DNA of 21,788 nt from positions 1 to 21,788 of the forward strand of contig CAYUBI010000028.1 of assembly GCA_964443005.1 (NCBI GenBank), written 5' to 3'. Under the pieces are notes generated by a model. It had not been told where the DNA came from. It saw nothing but the letters and a program-made list of their open reading frames with translations, and searched no databases. Each line of letters begins with the position of its first letter. Position 1 is the first letter of the stretch. The DNA is from CAYUBI01 sp964443005 (GTDB taxonomy: Bacteria > Margulisbacteria > Riflemargulisbacteria > GWF2-35-9 > CAYUBI01). Shown here one piece after another: positions 1-7,042 of the stretch. Made by a program: the position numbers and the translations under genes.

Positions 1-1234
1 CTAAGGTACTTTCAGCTTTTCCGCCGAGTAAAGTAGCTGTACCAGCTGAGTTCGCGTAATTGGCTGTTGTTGCAGTCAACGCTGTTGCTACATTCAACGC
101 TGACTCTGCTTTGTTGCCTAGTAAACCAGCGTTCAATGCGTAATTAGCTGTAGTTGCTAAAGCAGCTAAACCGGCTGTAGTGGCGTAATTTGCAGTTGAG
201 GCCATTAGTGCAGTATTGATAATTCCATTCATCGTTAAATATTGGCTATCGTTTGTAAATTGCGATACTAACGTAGGCCGTTCGCTCACTCCAGTCCATA
301 GTACTGCATTAGCTGTTAAGGCTACATTGGCCGTAGCTACTGCTAAGGTGCTTTCAGCTTTTCCGCTGAGTAAAGTAGCAGTACCAGCTGAGTTCGCATA
401 ATTAGCAGTAAGTGAATAATTTGCTGTAGAAGCCATGAGTGCAGTGTTGATAATTCCGTTCATTGTTAAATATTGGCTATCGTTTATAAATTGCGATACT
501 AACGTAGGCCGTTCGCTCACTCCAGTCCAAAGTACGGCATTAGCTGTTAATGCGATGTTTGCAGTAATCGCTAAGCTTGTTGAATCCGCATAATTGGCTG
601 TAGTTGCATAGTTTGCTGTATTCGCTCGATTAATAAGTCCCGCAGATGTCAGATAACTGCTGTCATTTAAAAATTGACTAATTTTGTTACTAGCTAAGCC
701 GCTGGCAGTTTCAGCAATAATCGCATAATTGGCTGTAAGAGCTATTCTAGTGAAGTCTGCAGAATTGGCTATTTCTGATCGACTGATTGTCATACCTGTA
801 GTTACCACTTCAGGACGATTGATAATTCCGCTCCAATCTACGCTGTTTGCCCGTTCTGCTATTACTGATCGCGCTACAGACGCTAGCAACTTTCGAGGAA
901 GCAAAATTTCACGTTCAATTTGTTGTTCAAGAAAATAATTTTGGGTTGTAGATCTAAACACTGTTGAATCAATGGAGTTTTCGTCAGTTCCTAGTTGAAC
1001 AGAATACAGTCCATCTGTACATAAAACCAACAGTTCTGAAGATTCCCACATTAATATTCCACCGGATACTGCGTTATATATACGATACTTCATAGATAAA
1101 GTCCGGTTGAGTGGGATTCCGTCTTTTTGACGTAAATATCCGCTTTCAATCAAGGTTTGCGCAAAAACAATGGTAGAAAGAGTCAATATCGAAGTAATGA
1201 AAATGATGAGCCTAATCCATAATCGTAATTTCAT
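1..1234 (-). CDS. Secreted Ala/Thr/Asn-rich repeat protein, tail-fibre/adhesin-like (partial, C-terminus outside window)
   Basis: The reading frame starts at ATG 1234-1232 and stays open to the window edge (about 411 codons, no stop). The start is fixed by an AGGAGG box six bases upstream. Residues 1-25 form a signal peptide (MKLRLW..., hydrophobic core, then VFAQ). Residues 26-110 are a beta-rich segment (LRQKDGIPLN, YRIYNAVSGG). The rest is low-complexity, rich in Ala, Thr and Asn, with many T-A-N-Y-A units and three longer modules. Each module has an SQF-x-NDS-x-YLT motif followed by INxA. Such modules occur in phage-tail-like fibres and long secreted fibres of uncultured diderm bacteria, often with an intramolecular chaperone at the C-terminus; that end is not in view here. 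A surface or extracellular fibre is inferred from the signal peptide and repeats. Function unknown. Confidence 0.8.
   Translation of the reverse strand, partial: MKLRLWIRLIIFITSILTLSTIVFAQTLIESGYLRQKDGIPLNRTLSMKYRIYNAVSGGILMWESSELLVLCTDGLYSVQLGTDENSIDSTVFRSTTQNYFLEQQIEREILLPRKLLASVARSVIAERANSVDWSGIINRPEVVTTGMTISRSEIANSADFTRIALTANYAIIAETASGLASNKISQFLNDSSYLTSAGLINRANTANYATTANYADSTSLAITANIALTANAVLWTGVSERPTLVSQFINDSQYLTMNGIINTALMASTANYSLTANYANSAGTATLLSGKAESTLAVATANVALTANAVLWTGVSERPTLVSQFTNDSQYLTMNGIINTALMASTANYATTAGLAALATTANYALNAGLLGNKAESALNVATALTATTANYANSAGTATLLGGKAESTL
201..552. repeat. Near-identical internal duplication inside the fibre gene
   Basis: Positions 201-322 and 432-552 are about 93% identical by eye, including more than 35 consecutive identical bases around the segment encoding VSQF and SERPTLV. 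A second pair, 1-70 and 343-411, is similarly alike and encodes the AGTATLL/GKAEST segment. Synonymous positions are also conserved, which points to recent duplication or gene conversion of a coding module and not merely protein-level repeat similarity. Confidence 0.75.
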
Positions 1235-1290
1235 AGGTTCCCTCCTATAAGCATAATCGTCCAAAATAAATAAAAGATAAGTCTGTTTCT

Positions 1291-1317
1291 ATTATAAACT
1301 ATACCATCTTTTGTTAA
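1291..1317 (-). promoter_or_regulatory. Candidate promoter of the fibre gene
   Basis: On the minus strand a perfect TATAAT (1296-1291) lies about 50 bases before the ribosome-binding site of the fibre gene. TTAACA (1317-1312) is a five-of-six match to the -35 box, but the spacer is only 15 bases. The -10 is good; the -35 assignment is weak. Confidence 0.4.
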
Positions 1318-1348
1318 TTTTTAAACATTTCGAAATTCAATTTTGTTG

Positions 1349-1365
1349 GAATTTATAATAAATTC
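1349..1365. repeat. Perfect 7-bp inverted repeat, possible operator
   Basis: GAATTTA-TAA-TAAATTC is a perfect palindrome with a 3-base centre, upstream of both divergent genes. It has the size and symmetry of a dimeric repressor site. In AT-rich DNA it may also be chance. Confidence 0.35.
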
Positions 1366-1448
1366 TATTGAAATTGGTTCTAAGTTGATGACCAGACCTT
1401 AGGCAATTGTATGTTTTGACTTATTTGAAATCGCAAATAAATTTCTAT

Positions 1449-1470
1449 TTTACTAGAAGTTTACTAGAAG
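1449..1470. repeat. Tandem 11-bp direct repeat TTTACTAGAAG x2
   Basis: Two exact, adjacent copies of an 11-base unit lie 66 bases upstream of the start at 1537. A period of about one helical turn would place two bound proteins on the same DNA face. A regulatory role is inferred. Confidence 0.45.
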
Positions 1471-1536
1471 TATATGAATTTTCTTGTAAAGTAGTTCGAT
1501 ATATAAGTTGTATCAATAAAAAAAGGAGTGTCAATC

Positions 1537-1959
1537 ATGGAACATAAACTAATTGCAAAAAAAGAACTGAAAATAATAGAAAAGAAAAAAAATCAAAGGT
1601 GGCTTAATCATGAACAACCGTCTCGATCATGGTTTAAAGAGTTCTTTTTCGGCCCAAGCATCTATCGATTAATGACAAGAAAAAATAAATGGGAAAACAC
1701 AGTAGATGATTGGTCAAATGCAATATTTAGAAATATTTTTTATGGGATTATCGGTGTTACGGCAGTAATCAGTGCAAACAAATACTATAATAATATATCA
1801 CGAATTCCAAAAAACTTGCCAAACGCTTCAATTAGCGCAGATCAATCAACAAAGAAAAATGCCGAAAAAGAAAACAAACTGGAATTAAACAACAGTAAAT
1901 TATTATTAGACTTTTATGATTTTGAAAGAAAAGAACGAAAAAAATCCAATGCTGATTGA
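1537..1959 (+). CDS. Small basic protein with one membrane segment; probable N-terminal part of a broken larger protein
   Basis: Not recognised. The ATG at 1537 is preferred over the in-frame GTG at 1528 because the AAGGAG box at 1522-1527 touches the GTG but sits nine bases before the ATG. The 140-residue product is strongly basic at its N-terminus (IAKKELKIIEKKKNQR), has aromatic-rich FFFGPSIYRL at 37-46, and one hydrophobic stretch at about 63-80 (IFRNIFYGIIGVTAVISA) that could span a membrane, followed by a polar Lys/Glu/Asn-rich tail. The frame ends at TGA 1957-1959, 15 bases after a run of seven A (1938-1944). Removing one A would fuse it in frame to the next ORF, which lacks a convincing start. 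It is therefore either the first gene of a coupled pair or the N-terminus of a single frameshifted protein. GC content looks lower than in the metabolic genes to the right. Confidence 0.6.
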   Translation: MEHKLIAKKELKIIEKKKNQRWLNHEQPSRSWFKEFFFGPSIYRLMTRKNKWENTVDDWSNAIFRNIFYGIIGVTAVISANKYYNNISRIPKNLPNASISADQSTKKNAEKENKLELNNSKLLLDFYDFERKERKKSNAD

Positions 1960-2512
1960 ATATAATCAACCGTATTTTTCAATTTACAAAGTTCTAAATA
2001 ATCAAGCAATAACAAATAATGCTCCTATATTGGTAGATGTTTTATCTCAACGAATTTTTGATAAAATCGACAAAAAAGATCAAGGAATTCCAACGATTAC
2101 GAAAGAACAAATTAAGAAAATTGTTAGTGAATGTGTAACGGATTTAGATGGTGATGGTCATATGGAAATTAATCCAGATACTTTATTTAATCATTTATTA
2201 AAGTTTCAAAACATAGGAGAGAAAAATTTTGGTAATGATGGCCACATTCAGGATGCGGCTGAGCTGGAAAAATTGTTATCTGAATTACATATTGCAAAAG
2301 CTTTTGATTATGATATGGTACCTAATGCCTATAATTATTTGCAGGAAAGCAGCGCACGATTATCGCAATTAGTTGGAAGTGACATTTCCGTTGAATCCCT
2401 AATGAAAAACATAAATGACGTAACTTTTTCTGTTCTTATTGATTATGCGAATAAACCGAATATGAATATTGATTTAATTAAATTATTAATTCAAAATGAA
2501 GAATCTATTTAG
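1916..2512 (+). CDS. EF-hand-like/helical segment, middle fragment of the broken repeat protein
   Basis: Not recognised as a named family. The frame opens at ATG 1916 with no ribosome-binding site; ATG 1949 (MLIEYNQPYF) is an alternative start. Residues 76-88 read DLDGDGHMEINPD, close to an EF-hand or dockerin calcium loop (Asp at 1, 3 and 5, Gly at 6), but position 12 is Pro and not Glu, so calcium binding is uncertain. A second, degenerate GNDGHI lies about 30 residues later. The C-terminal part is alpha-helical (LIDYANKPNMNIDLIKLLIQ) and looks like the first unit of the helical repeats found downstream. It ends at TAG 2510-2512, after which the same frame stays open to 4381 and the repeat pattern continues. 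This is best read as the middle of one long protein. Confidence 0.55.
   Translation: MILKEKNEKNPMLIEYNQPYFSIYKVLNNQAITNNAPILVDVLSQRIFDKIDKKDQGIPTITKEQIKKIVSECVTDLDGDGHMEINPDTLFNHLLKFQNIGEKNFGNDGHIQDAAELEKLLSELHIAKAFDYDMVPNAYNYLQESSARLSQLVGSDISVESLMKNINDVTFSVLIDYANKPNMNIDLIKLLIQNEESI
2510..2512 (+). other. In-frame TAG interrupting a continuous coding frame
   Basis: The codons around it read GAA TCT ATT TAG ATT AGA ACT. The 66 codons after it (2513-2710) are open, contain no usable start, and encode two ID-x-x-W-A-K repeat units (IDVVWAKEL, IDPVWAKKL) that match units further downstream. The coding pattern therefore crosses the stop. A nonsense mutation or a sequencing error is most likely. 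General TAG recoding is unlikely because nadD, rmlA and the barrel gene all end at TAG at sensible lengths. Confidence 0.8.
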
Positions 2513-2710
2513 ATTAGAACTTTATTAAACTATGCAAATAAGCTGGCTGCAATCGATGTTGTTTGGGCAAAAGAACTAGTAGAGAAACAATGTATCGGTA
2601 ATTCAAAGACTACATCACATTTTGTCCTGCAAAATGCAGATAAATTAAACCAAATTGATCCAGTTTGGGCTAAAAAACTGATCGAAAGCGTACTATCTAA
2701 ACGCCCAATA

Positions 2711-4381
2711 ATGGTTTTCTATTATATTGATCAGTTAATCAAGATTGATCTGCTTTGGGCAAAAATATTATTGGAAAAAGAAAGTCTTGAAAATCCAGAT
2801 AAAGCATTAAAATATGCTGCTAGATTTTTTAAAATAGATGCAGTATGGACAAAGGAACTAATAGAAAAAATTGTTTTGGCTGATCCTGTCAAGCAATATG
2901 ATATGGCTGCATCACCTTTATTCGTTGATTCTAATATTTGCAAAATCATGACAAATATTTCGAAACTTTCGATCACAACAGATATAAAAAAAAGAATGCT
3001 TCTATTAATTGAATTATTCATAAATGATAACCTTTCTTTGACAGATGCAGAACTAATTGCCAATGATGAACGGCTTTTGTTTAAAACACTGATTAATATT
3101 CAAGAAAAAAATAGCTATTTTGGAAAGAAATCTATTGATACTTATCTCAATGCTTGGAGTCTTCGGACTGTAAAAATTATTAATGATTTACATGAGAATC
3201 CAAACAAAGCTGTTCGATTTGAAAGCGTTCTAAAAATGACACCAGAGGAATTATATTCATTGATGGTATATTCAGAAGAAGAAATTTTTACTAGTTCATT
3301 TAATGAATTATTTACTTTATTAGTAAATAAAATGAAAAATGTAAAAATGGATGGCCATGAATTATTAACTAAATTAGGCGGCAATCGAATACATATATTC
3401 TTTAGAGAATGTTCTCGTTTCAGTCGCATGAATGAGTGTGTAAATGTCATACCTATAGATAATCAAGCTGATTGGCTTGAACGATTGGTTCTGGGGCTAA
3501 ATTCTTCTAACGAAGGCATTAGTCAATCAGTTGCAGTAGCAGATGTAATGACAAATTTAGATATCACAAAAGATAGCAGAAACCTGATGCTTATGCAAAA
3601 AATGATTAAAATCGAATATGATCGAACAAATAATCCGACAACAAAATTAATTTATGGATTACTTGGAAGTATTTCATCAAAAAAAGCACTTACAGAACAA
3701 ACATGGTTTGAGAAAATGGGAATAATGCATCCAATTCAGCCATTAGAAGCAATTGATACATCAAAATTATTTAATCAGCAAAATCAAAATATTCAAAGAT
3801 GGTTTTTTTATGATGATAAAGATGGCCATGATTCATATAAACATTGGTTAAATGCTTCCAAACAATTACCAGGATTTTCACTAAAAGACAATGGCAGTTA
3901 TGTGATTGTAAAGGCGCAGAAAAATGATAAGACAATTGTAATATATGCAAATAAACCGGATCAAGAAGATAATGGAGAAGAAGAAATCAATGCTTTTTTT
4001 GAGGAGTCTGTGAATAAACCAATGGCAATAATTCATCGTGGGCATAGCTATCATGCTGATAGAATAATTAGCCAGATACCGCAAGGTGCCGTTTTAGTTA
4101 TTTTAGGTTCTTGTGGCGGCTACAATGCAATGAATGAAGCGCTTGATAGAGCTCCTGATGCACATATTTTAGCAACAAAGGGGATAGGGACAATGGCAGT
4201 CAATGATGTATTGATTAATCTTATTGATCGTCAGATTTTATCAGGAAACAATATTGTATGGACTGATTTATGGAAACAAGCTGGAATAAAATTAGGTAAT
4301 AATAAAGATTTTCGAAACTACATTTCACCTAATTTAAATACTGGTGCATTATTTCTCAATACCTATAACAAACTAAAGTAA
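2711..4381 (+). CDS. Helical-repeat protein with C-terminal caspase-like (clan CD-type) domain; 3' part of a broken gene
   Basis: The first ATG after the TAG is at 2711, but it has no ribosome-binding site and lies inside the repeats, so the true coding region begins upstream (2513 or the ORF at 1916). Repeats of about 30-34 residues carry ID-x-x-W-A/T-K-x-L (starting near 2552, 2654, 2744 and 2834) and form a probable alpha-solenoid. A long helical middle follows. Residues 370-556 look like an alpha/beta domain: a strand ending in AIIHRGHSYH (His442, His445, His448), a short helix, then AVLVILGSCGGYN (Cys468), then DAHILATKGIGTMAVND and IVWTDLWK. A hydrophobic strand ending in His-x-Gly-His followed by one ending in Gly-Ser-Cys-Gly-Gly resembles the catalytic dyad layout of caspase-fold peptidases. 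I recall similar C-termini in hypothetical proteins of Bacteroidetes. Proteolytic activity is inferred, and no signal peptide is seen in this fragment. Confidence 0.6.
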   Translation: MVFYYIDQLIKIDLLWAKILLEKESLENPDKALKYAARFFKIDAVWTKELIEKIVLADPVKQYDMAASPLFVDSNICKIMTNISKLSITTDIKKRMLLLIELFINDNLSLTDAELIANDERLLFKTLINIQEKNSYFGKKSIDTYLNAWSLRTVKIINDLHENPNKAVRFESVLKMTPEELYSLMVYSEEEIFTSSFNELFTLLVNKMKNVKMDGHELLTKLGGNRIHIFFRECSRFSRMNECVNVIPIDNQADWLERLVLGLNSSNEGISQSVAVADVMTNLDITKDSRNLMLMQKMIKIEYDRTNNPTTKLIYGLLGSISSKKALTEQTWFEKMGIMHPIQPLEAIDTSKLFNQQNQNIQRWFFYDDKDGHDSYKHWLNASKQLPGFSLKDNGSYVIVKAQKNDKTIVIYANKPDQEDNGEEEINAFFEESVNKPMAIIHRGHSYHADRIISQIPQGAVLVILGSCGGYNAMNEALDRAPDAHILATKGIGTMAVNDVLINLIDRQILSGNNIVWTDLWKQAGIKLGNNKDFRNYISPNLNTGALFLNTYNKLK

Positions 4382-4402
4382 GCAGCGTTTGTTTCTTTGA
4401 AA

Positions 4403-5392
4403 TTAAATGAAAAGACTCTGTTTCTCATTTAGTTCGATTTTTTGTTCCAGAATTCGTCGAATCCGATGATGAATCTCTGGAGTTTCCCTTAAAAATAATA
4501 CGATTGCGTTAACATCATCTAATCCTAATTGGATTGGCATTAATGCATCATCAATGATGTCAAAATCAGCTAGAGCTATAAAATCCTTTGATCGATTTAT
4601 CAATTTAATAAAAGTAAAAAAAGTTTCTGCCGTTGGGTAAGTGCAAACTAATTCAATCAAGATGTTTGTATCATTGGGAACGCAGTATGTTAAGAAATGA
4701 TCAATAAATGCGCTAATATGCGGGGCAAGAATGTTCGGCGCTAATCTTCCATAATCACAAATTACGCGATAAAGCGTTCGTAAAGCTAGATTTCGTTTTT
4801 CAGGTGAGAAGGCAAATATATTGGTCATTGCATCAAAACTGCGAATATTATCAAAAAAATCAAGTAATCTTAGGCACTCGCTGATAATTAGCATATGTGT
4901 TTTTGATGTCAAACTATTTTTTAGTTGATTATAATAAACTGATAAACAAGTAATTATAAAAAGCATAACATCAACATTTAATGTTCCACAAATATGTGTA
5001 AATAGAATTTCTAACTGATCAGGTGTTAAATATGGCAAGTAGCTAAGTAAAAATAATTGCACGTCTGCATCTGTAGACTGACAAATTAGTGTTACCTCAG
5101 ATGATTTTTTGTTAATCAAATATCCCAGTTTAGTGCAATAGCACCCCTTTTTTAACAGAACATCTTGTCGAAGTTGTATATGATCTTTAATCTTTAATCC
5201 TGAAATATGTGTCCATGGTGTAGCTAAAATGTAATTCAAATTCGCATCATGATAAACATGATGTTTCGTTTTTTCCAAAAGAAAATATTTTAGTTGAGAA
5301 TTATTATTATAATCTAATATGTCATAATCGTTAATCGTAGAAAGTTCATCAATAACAATAGTCCAATCGTCAAAACAGTTAAAATTAATCAT
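4403..5392 (-). CDS. Hypothetical helical protein, 329 aa
   Basis: Not recognised. The start ATG 5392-5390 has a perfect AGGAGG box eight bases upstream, so this is a real gene. There is no signal peptide and no clear membrane segment. The N-terminus is Asn/Asp/Tyr-rich (MINFNCFDDWTIVIDELST), followed by His-rich HHVYHDANLNY and a small Cys pair (CYCTKLG). From about residue 105 it is mostly amphipathic helices rich in Leu and Ile (DVQLFLLSYLPYLTPDQLEI, LALRTLYRVICDYG), which suggests a HEAT-like helical scaffold, but no repeat is sharp enough to name. It converges on the caspase-like unit (20-bp gap) and diverges from the FIST gene. It ends at TAA. Confidence 0.7.
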   Translation of the reverse strand: MINFNCFDDWTIVIDELSTINDYDILDYNNNSQLKYFLLEKTKHHVYHDANLNYILATPWTHISGLKIKDHIQLRQDVLLKKGCYCTKLGYLINKKSSEVTLICQSTDADVQLFLLSYLPYLTPDQLEILFTHICGTLNVDVMLFIITCLSVYYNQLKNSLTSKTHMLIISECLRLLDFFDNIRSFDAMTNIFAFSPEKRNLALRTLYRVICDYGRLAPNILAPHISAFIDHFLTYCVPNDTNILIELVCTYPTAETFFTFIKLINRSKDFIALADFDIIDDALMPIQLGLDDVNAIVLFLRETPEIHHRIRRILEQKIELNEKQSLFI

Positions 5393-5467
5393 ATAAAATC
5401 CTCCTAAGTATATTTATGAATATGCCCAATTTTTTAAAAACTAAACTGTCGTGTATAAGACTTGCTC

Positions 5468-5496
5468 TTGACAACAGTTGCTTCGACAGTTATGTT
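5468..5496 (+). promoter_or_regulatory. Sigma-70-type promoter of the FIST/MCP operon
   Basis: A perfect -35 TTGACA (5468-5473), a 17-base spacer and TATGTT (5491-5496, four of six) lie 38 bases before the FIST start. A SD-like AAGGGGG at about 5519 precedes ATG 5535. Confidence 0.6.
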
Positions 5497-5534
5497 TATC
5501 TTATAGATGAATTTCTGTTTAAGGGGGATTTTAT

Positions 5535-6725
5535 ATGGTTACTATTTGTAAAACTGGATTTAGTAAAGATACAGAAAGTTTTCAAGCTGGACAAGCTGCT
5601 GCGAATATGGCTAAGAATAAAATGGGGGAATATAATACTCAAGCAATTATTCTTTATGTAGCAAGTACGTTTAATTATACGGATGTTATTAATGGCGTAT
5701 ATTCTGTTATAGGTGAAGTTCCACTTATTGGTGCGTCAAGTGCTGGTGAATTTACTGAGGAATCTGTTAATAAACATAGTGTTGTTTGTATGCTCATTTA
5801 TTCAGATACTCATAAGTTTTCAACTTCTATTGCTAAAGGACTTAAAGAAGATCAAATTAATTGTATTACAGAAGCGAGCAAGAAATTAGATATAAGTAAT
5901 CCAGAAAAGCATTATACTGCTATTCTTCATATTGATGGTCTTGCAGGAAAAGGGGAAGAAATTACTTTAGCTTCACATATGATACTAGGTGATAAAGTGA
6001 AACTAGCTGGGGGTGCTGCTGCAGATCAATTAGAATTTAAAGAAACGCGTGTATTTTCTAATCATGATGCAGTGAGTGATGGAATTAGCTTAGGATTGAT
6101 TAGTTCATCTGTTGCACCAGTTATTGCTGTTAAGCATGGTCATATTCCAGTTACGGAATCGCTAACTATTACCAAGTCACAAGATAGTGTAATATATGAA
6201 GTTAATGACAGACCTGCTTTTGATGTATGGAAGGAACACGTTAAAAATCGTGCAGCAGCAAAAGGTATTGATGTAGACACTTTATCAAGTGCCTCTGAAA
6301 TTGGAAATTTTTTGCTACAATACGAAGCTGGATTGCAAACAGGCGATAATTATAAAATTAGAATCCCGTTATCAACAGGTACAGATGGATCAATCAACTT
6401 TGCTTGTTCAATGCCTCAGGGTTCTGTTATAAAAATAACAGAAAGTAATCATGATGACCAAATTGAATCTGCACGTACTGCAGCGAAAATGGCAGTTGAA
6501 AATATGCAGGGACGAAAAATAGCAGCAGCGATTATTTTTGATTGTGTGTGTCGTGCATTAATACTAGGGGATGACTTTAAAAGTGGAGTTCAGGCAATTC
6601 GAGATGTTATTGGACATGAAGTACCATTGATTGGGTTTGAAACTTATGGCGAAATAGCAATGGAAGAAGGCCAATTTAGTGGTTTTCATAATACCACAAC
6701 TGTTGTGTTACTCCTTCCAGAGTAA
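5535..6725 (+). CDS. FIST domain sensory protein (FIST_N + FIST_C)
   Basis: This 396-residue cytoplasmic protein matches the FIST family (F-box and intracellular signal transduction), proposed small-ligand sensors. The N-terminal half (about 1-200) has the typical order: AIILYVASTF strand, VPLIGASSAGEF, AILHIDGLAGKGEE and LAGGAAAD. The C-terminal half (about 210-396) has a conserved YEVNDRPAFDVWKEH segment, IRIPLSTGTDGSINFACSMP, AAIIFDCVCRALILG with paired Cys, and the closing VPLIGFETYGEIA...FHNTTTVVLLL. No signal peptide, membrane segment or output domain is present, so its output must be a partner protein. A good promoter and SD precede it, and an MCP lies downstream on the same strand. 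It probably acts as a soluble ligand sensor for that MCP; the ligand cannot be read from sequence. Confidence 0.88.
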   Translation: MVTICKTGFSKDTESFQAGQAAANMAKNKMGEYNTQAIILYVASTFNYTDVINGVYSVIGEVPLIGASSAGEFTEESVNKHSVVCMLIYSDTHKFSTSIAKGLKEDQINCITEASKKLDISNPEKHYTAILHIDGLAGKGEEITLASHMILGDKVKLAGGAAADQLEFKETRVFSNHDAVSDGISLGLISSSVAPVIAVKHGHIPVTESLTITKSQDSVIYEVNDRPAFDVWKEHVKNRAAAKGIDVDTLSSASEIGNFLLQYEAGLQTGDNYKIRIPLSTGTDGSINFACSMPQGSVIKITESNHDDQIESARTAAKMAVENMQGRKIAAAIIFDCVCRALILGDDFKSGVQAIRDVIGHEVPLIGFETYGEIAMEEGQFSGFHNTTTVVLLLPE

Positions 6726-6812
6726 CTTTGCATCAACGAATTATATAATGAATGGGTTACCATTATATCTCAACTATTTATCGTATTTTGTAGATATTAA
6801 TATTTTTTAGTT

Positions 6813-7037
6813 ATGTTTACCAAAGATTTTTTTATTTTGGCCTTATCTCAAAATATTGGTGTTGAAGGCGCGCGAAAACAGATTACGGAAGCCTTAGTTA
6901 CTCAACGCTTGCCAGAAAAAACTGAATATTCTAAAGAAGAAGCATTAAAGATAACTGAGCATCTTTGTCAACAAACTGGGATTGTAAAAATTATGGGTAA
7001 TTTATTTGCTACAAAAATTAGAATTGCTGCGAGTTAA
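6813..7037 (+). CDS. Small conserved-looking protein between FIST and MCP, 74 aa
   Basis: Not recognised. The 74-residue product has no signal peptide or membrane segment and looks like a compact alpha/beta or helical domain (GVEGARKQITEALVTQRLP, SKEEALKITEHLCQQTG). The ATG at 6813 has no clear SD, but an in-frame stop at 6798-6800 leaves no other common start upstream. It sits 87 bases after FIST, and its stop is five bases before the MCP start, so translational coupling to the MCP is likely. It may link the FIST sensor to the MCP; this is inferred from position only. Confidence 0.6.
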   Translation: MFTKDFFILALSQNIGVEGARKQITEALVTQRLPEKTEYSKEEALKITEHLCQQTGIVKIMGNLFATKIRIAAS

Positions 7038-7042
7038 AACGA

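Larger units (their letters stand above)
1235..1536. other. Divergent intergenic region, 302 bp
   Basis: The region separates the minus-strand fibre gene from the plus-strand unit at 1537. It is very AT-rich and contains no convincing ORF or RNA gene. It holds a candidate minus-strand promoter (TATAAT at 1296-1291), a perfect palindrome at 1349-1365 and an 11-bp tandem repeat at 1449-1470. These are listed separately. I see no strong sigma-70 promoter for the plus-strand gene; TTGACT at 1416-1421 lacks a good -10 at the right distance. Confidence 0.6.

Noticed and set aside
1..560. CRISPR-like or intergenic direct repeats
   Set aside because: The repeats are coding: the minus-strand frame is open throughout, and the units translate to the same protein module with irregular spacing.
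216..938. Plus-strand ORFs at 216-401 and 729-938
   Set aside because: They are antisense to the fibre gene and arise from its Ala/Thr-rich codons; no SD, low-complexity products.
1938..1944. Programmed -1 frameshift at an A_AAA_AAA heptamer
   Set aside because: The heptamer is in the correct phase, but a -1 shift meets TGA within four codons (1953-1955). The downstream ORF needs a +1 shift or the loss of one A.
2510..2512. Genome-wide recoding of TAG as an amino acid
   Set aside because: nadD, rmlA and the 920-aa barrel gene all terminate at TAG at normal family lengths, so TAG works as a stop here.
4405..4430. Possible bidirectional terminator between the caspase-like unit and the 329-aa gene
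   Set aside because: The stem is only A/T-rich with a bulge and lies in the coding end of the minus-strand gene; too weak to call.
5416..5661. 81-aa ORF before the FIST gene
   Set aside because: It overlaps the promoter and the FIST start in another frame, has no SD and has no protein-like features.
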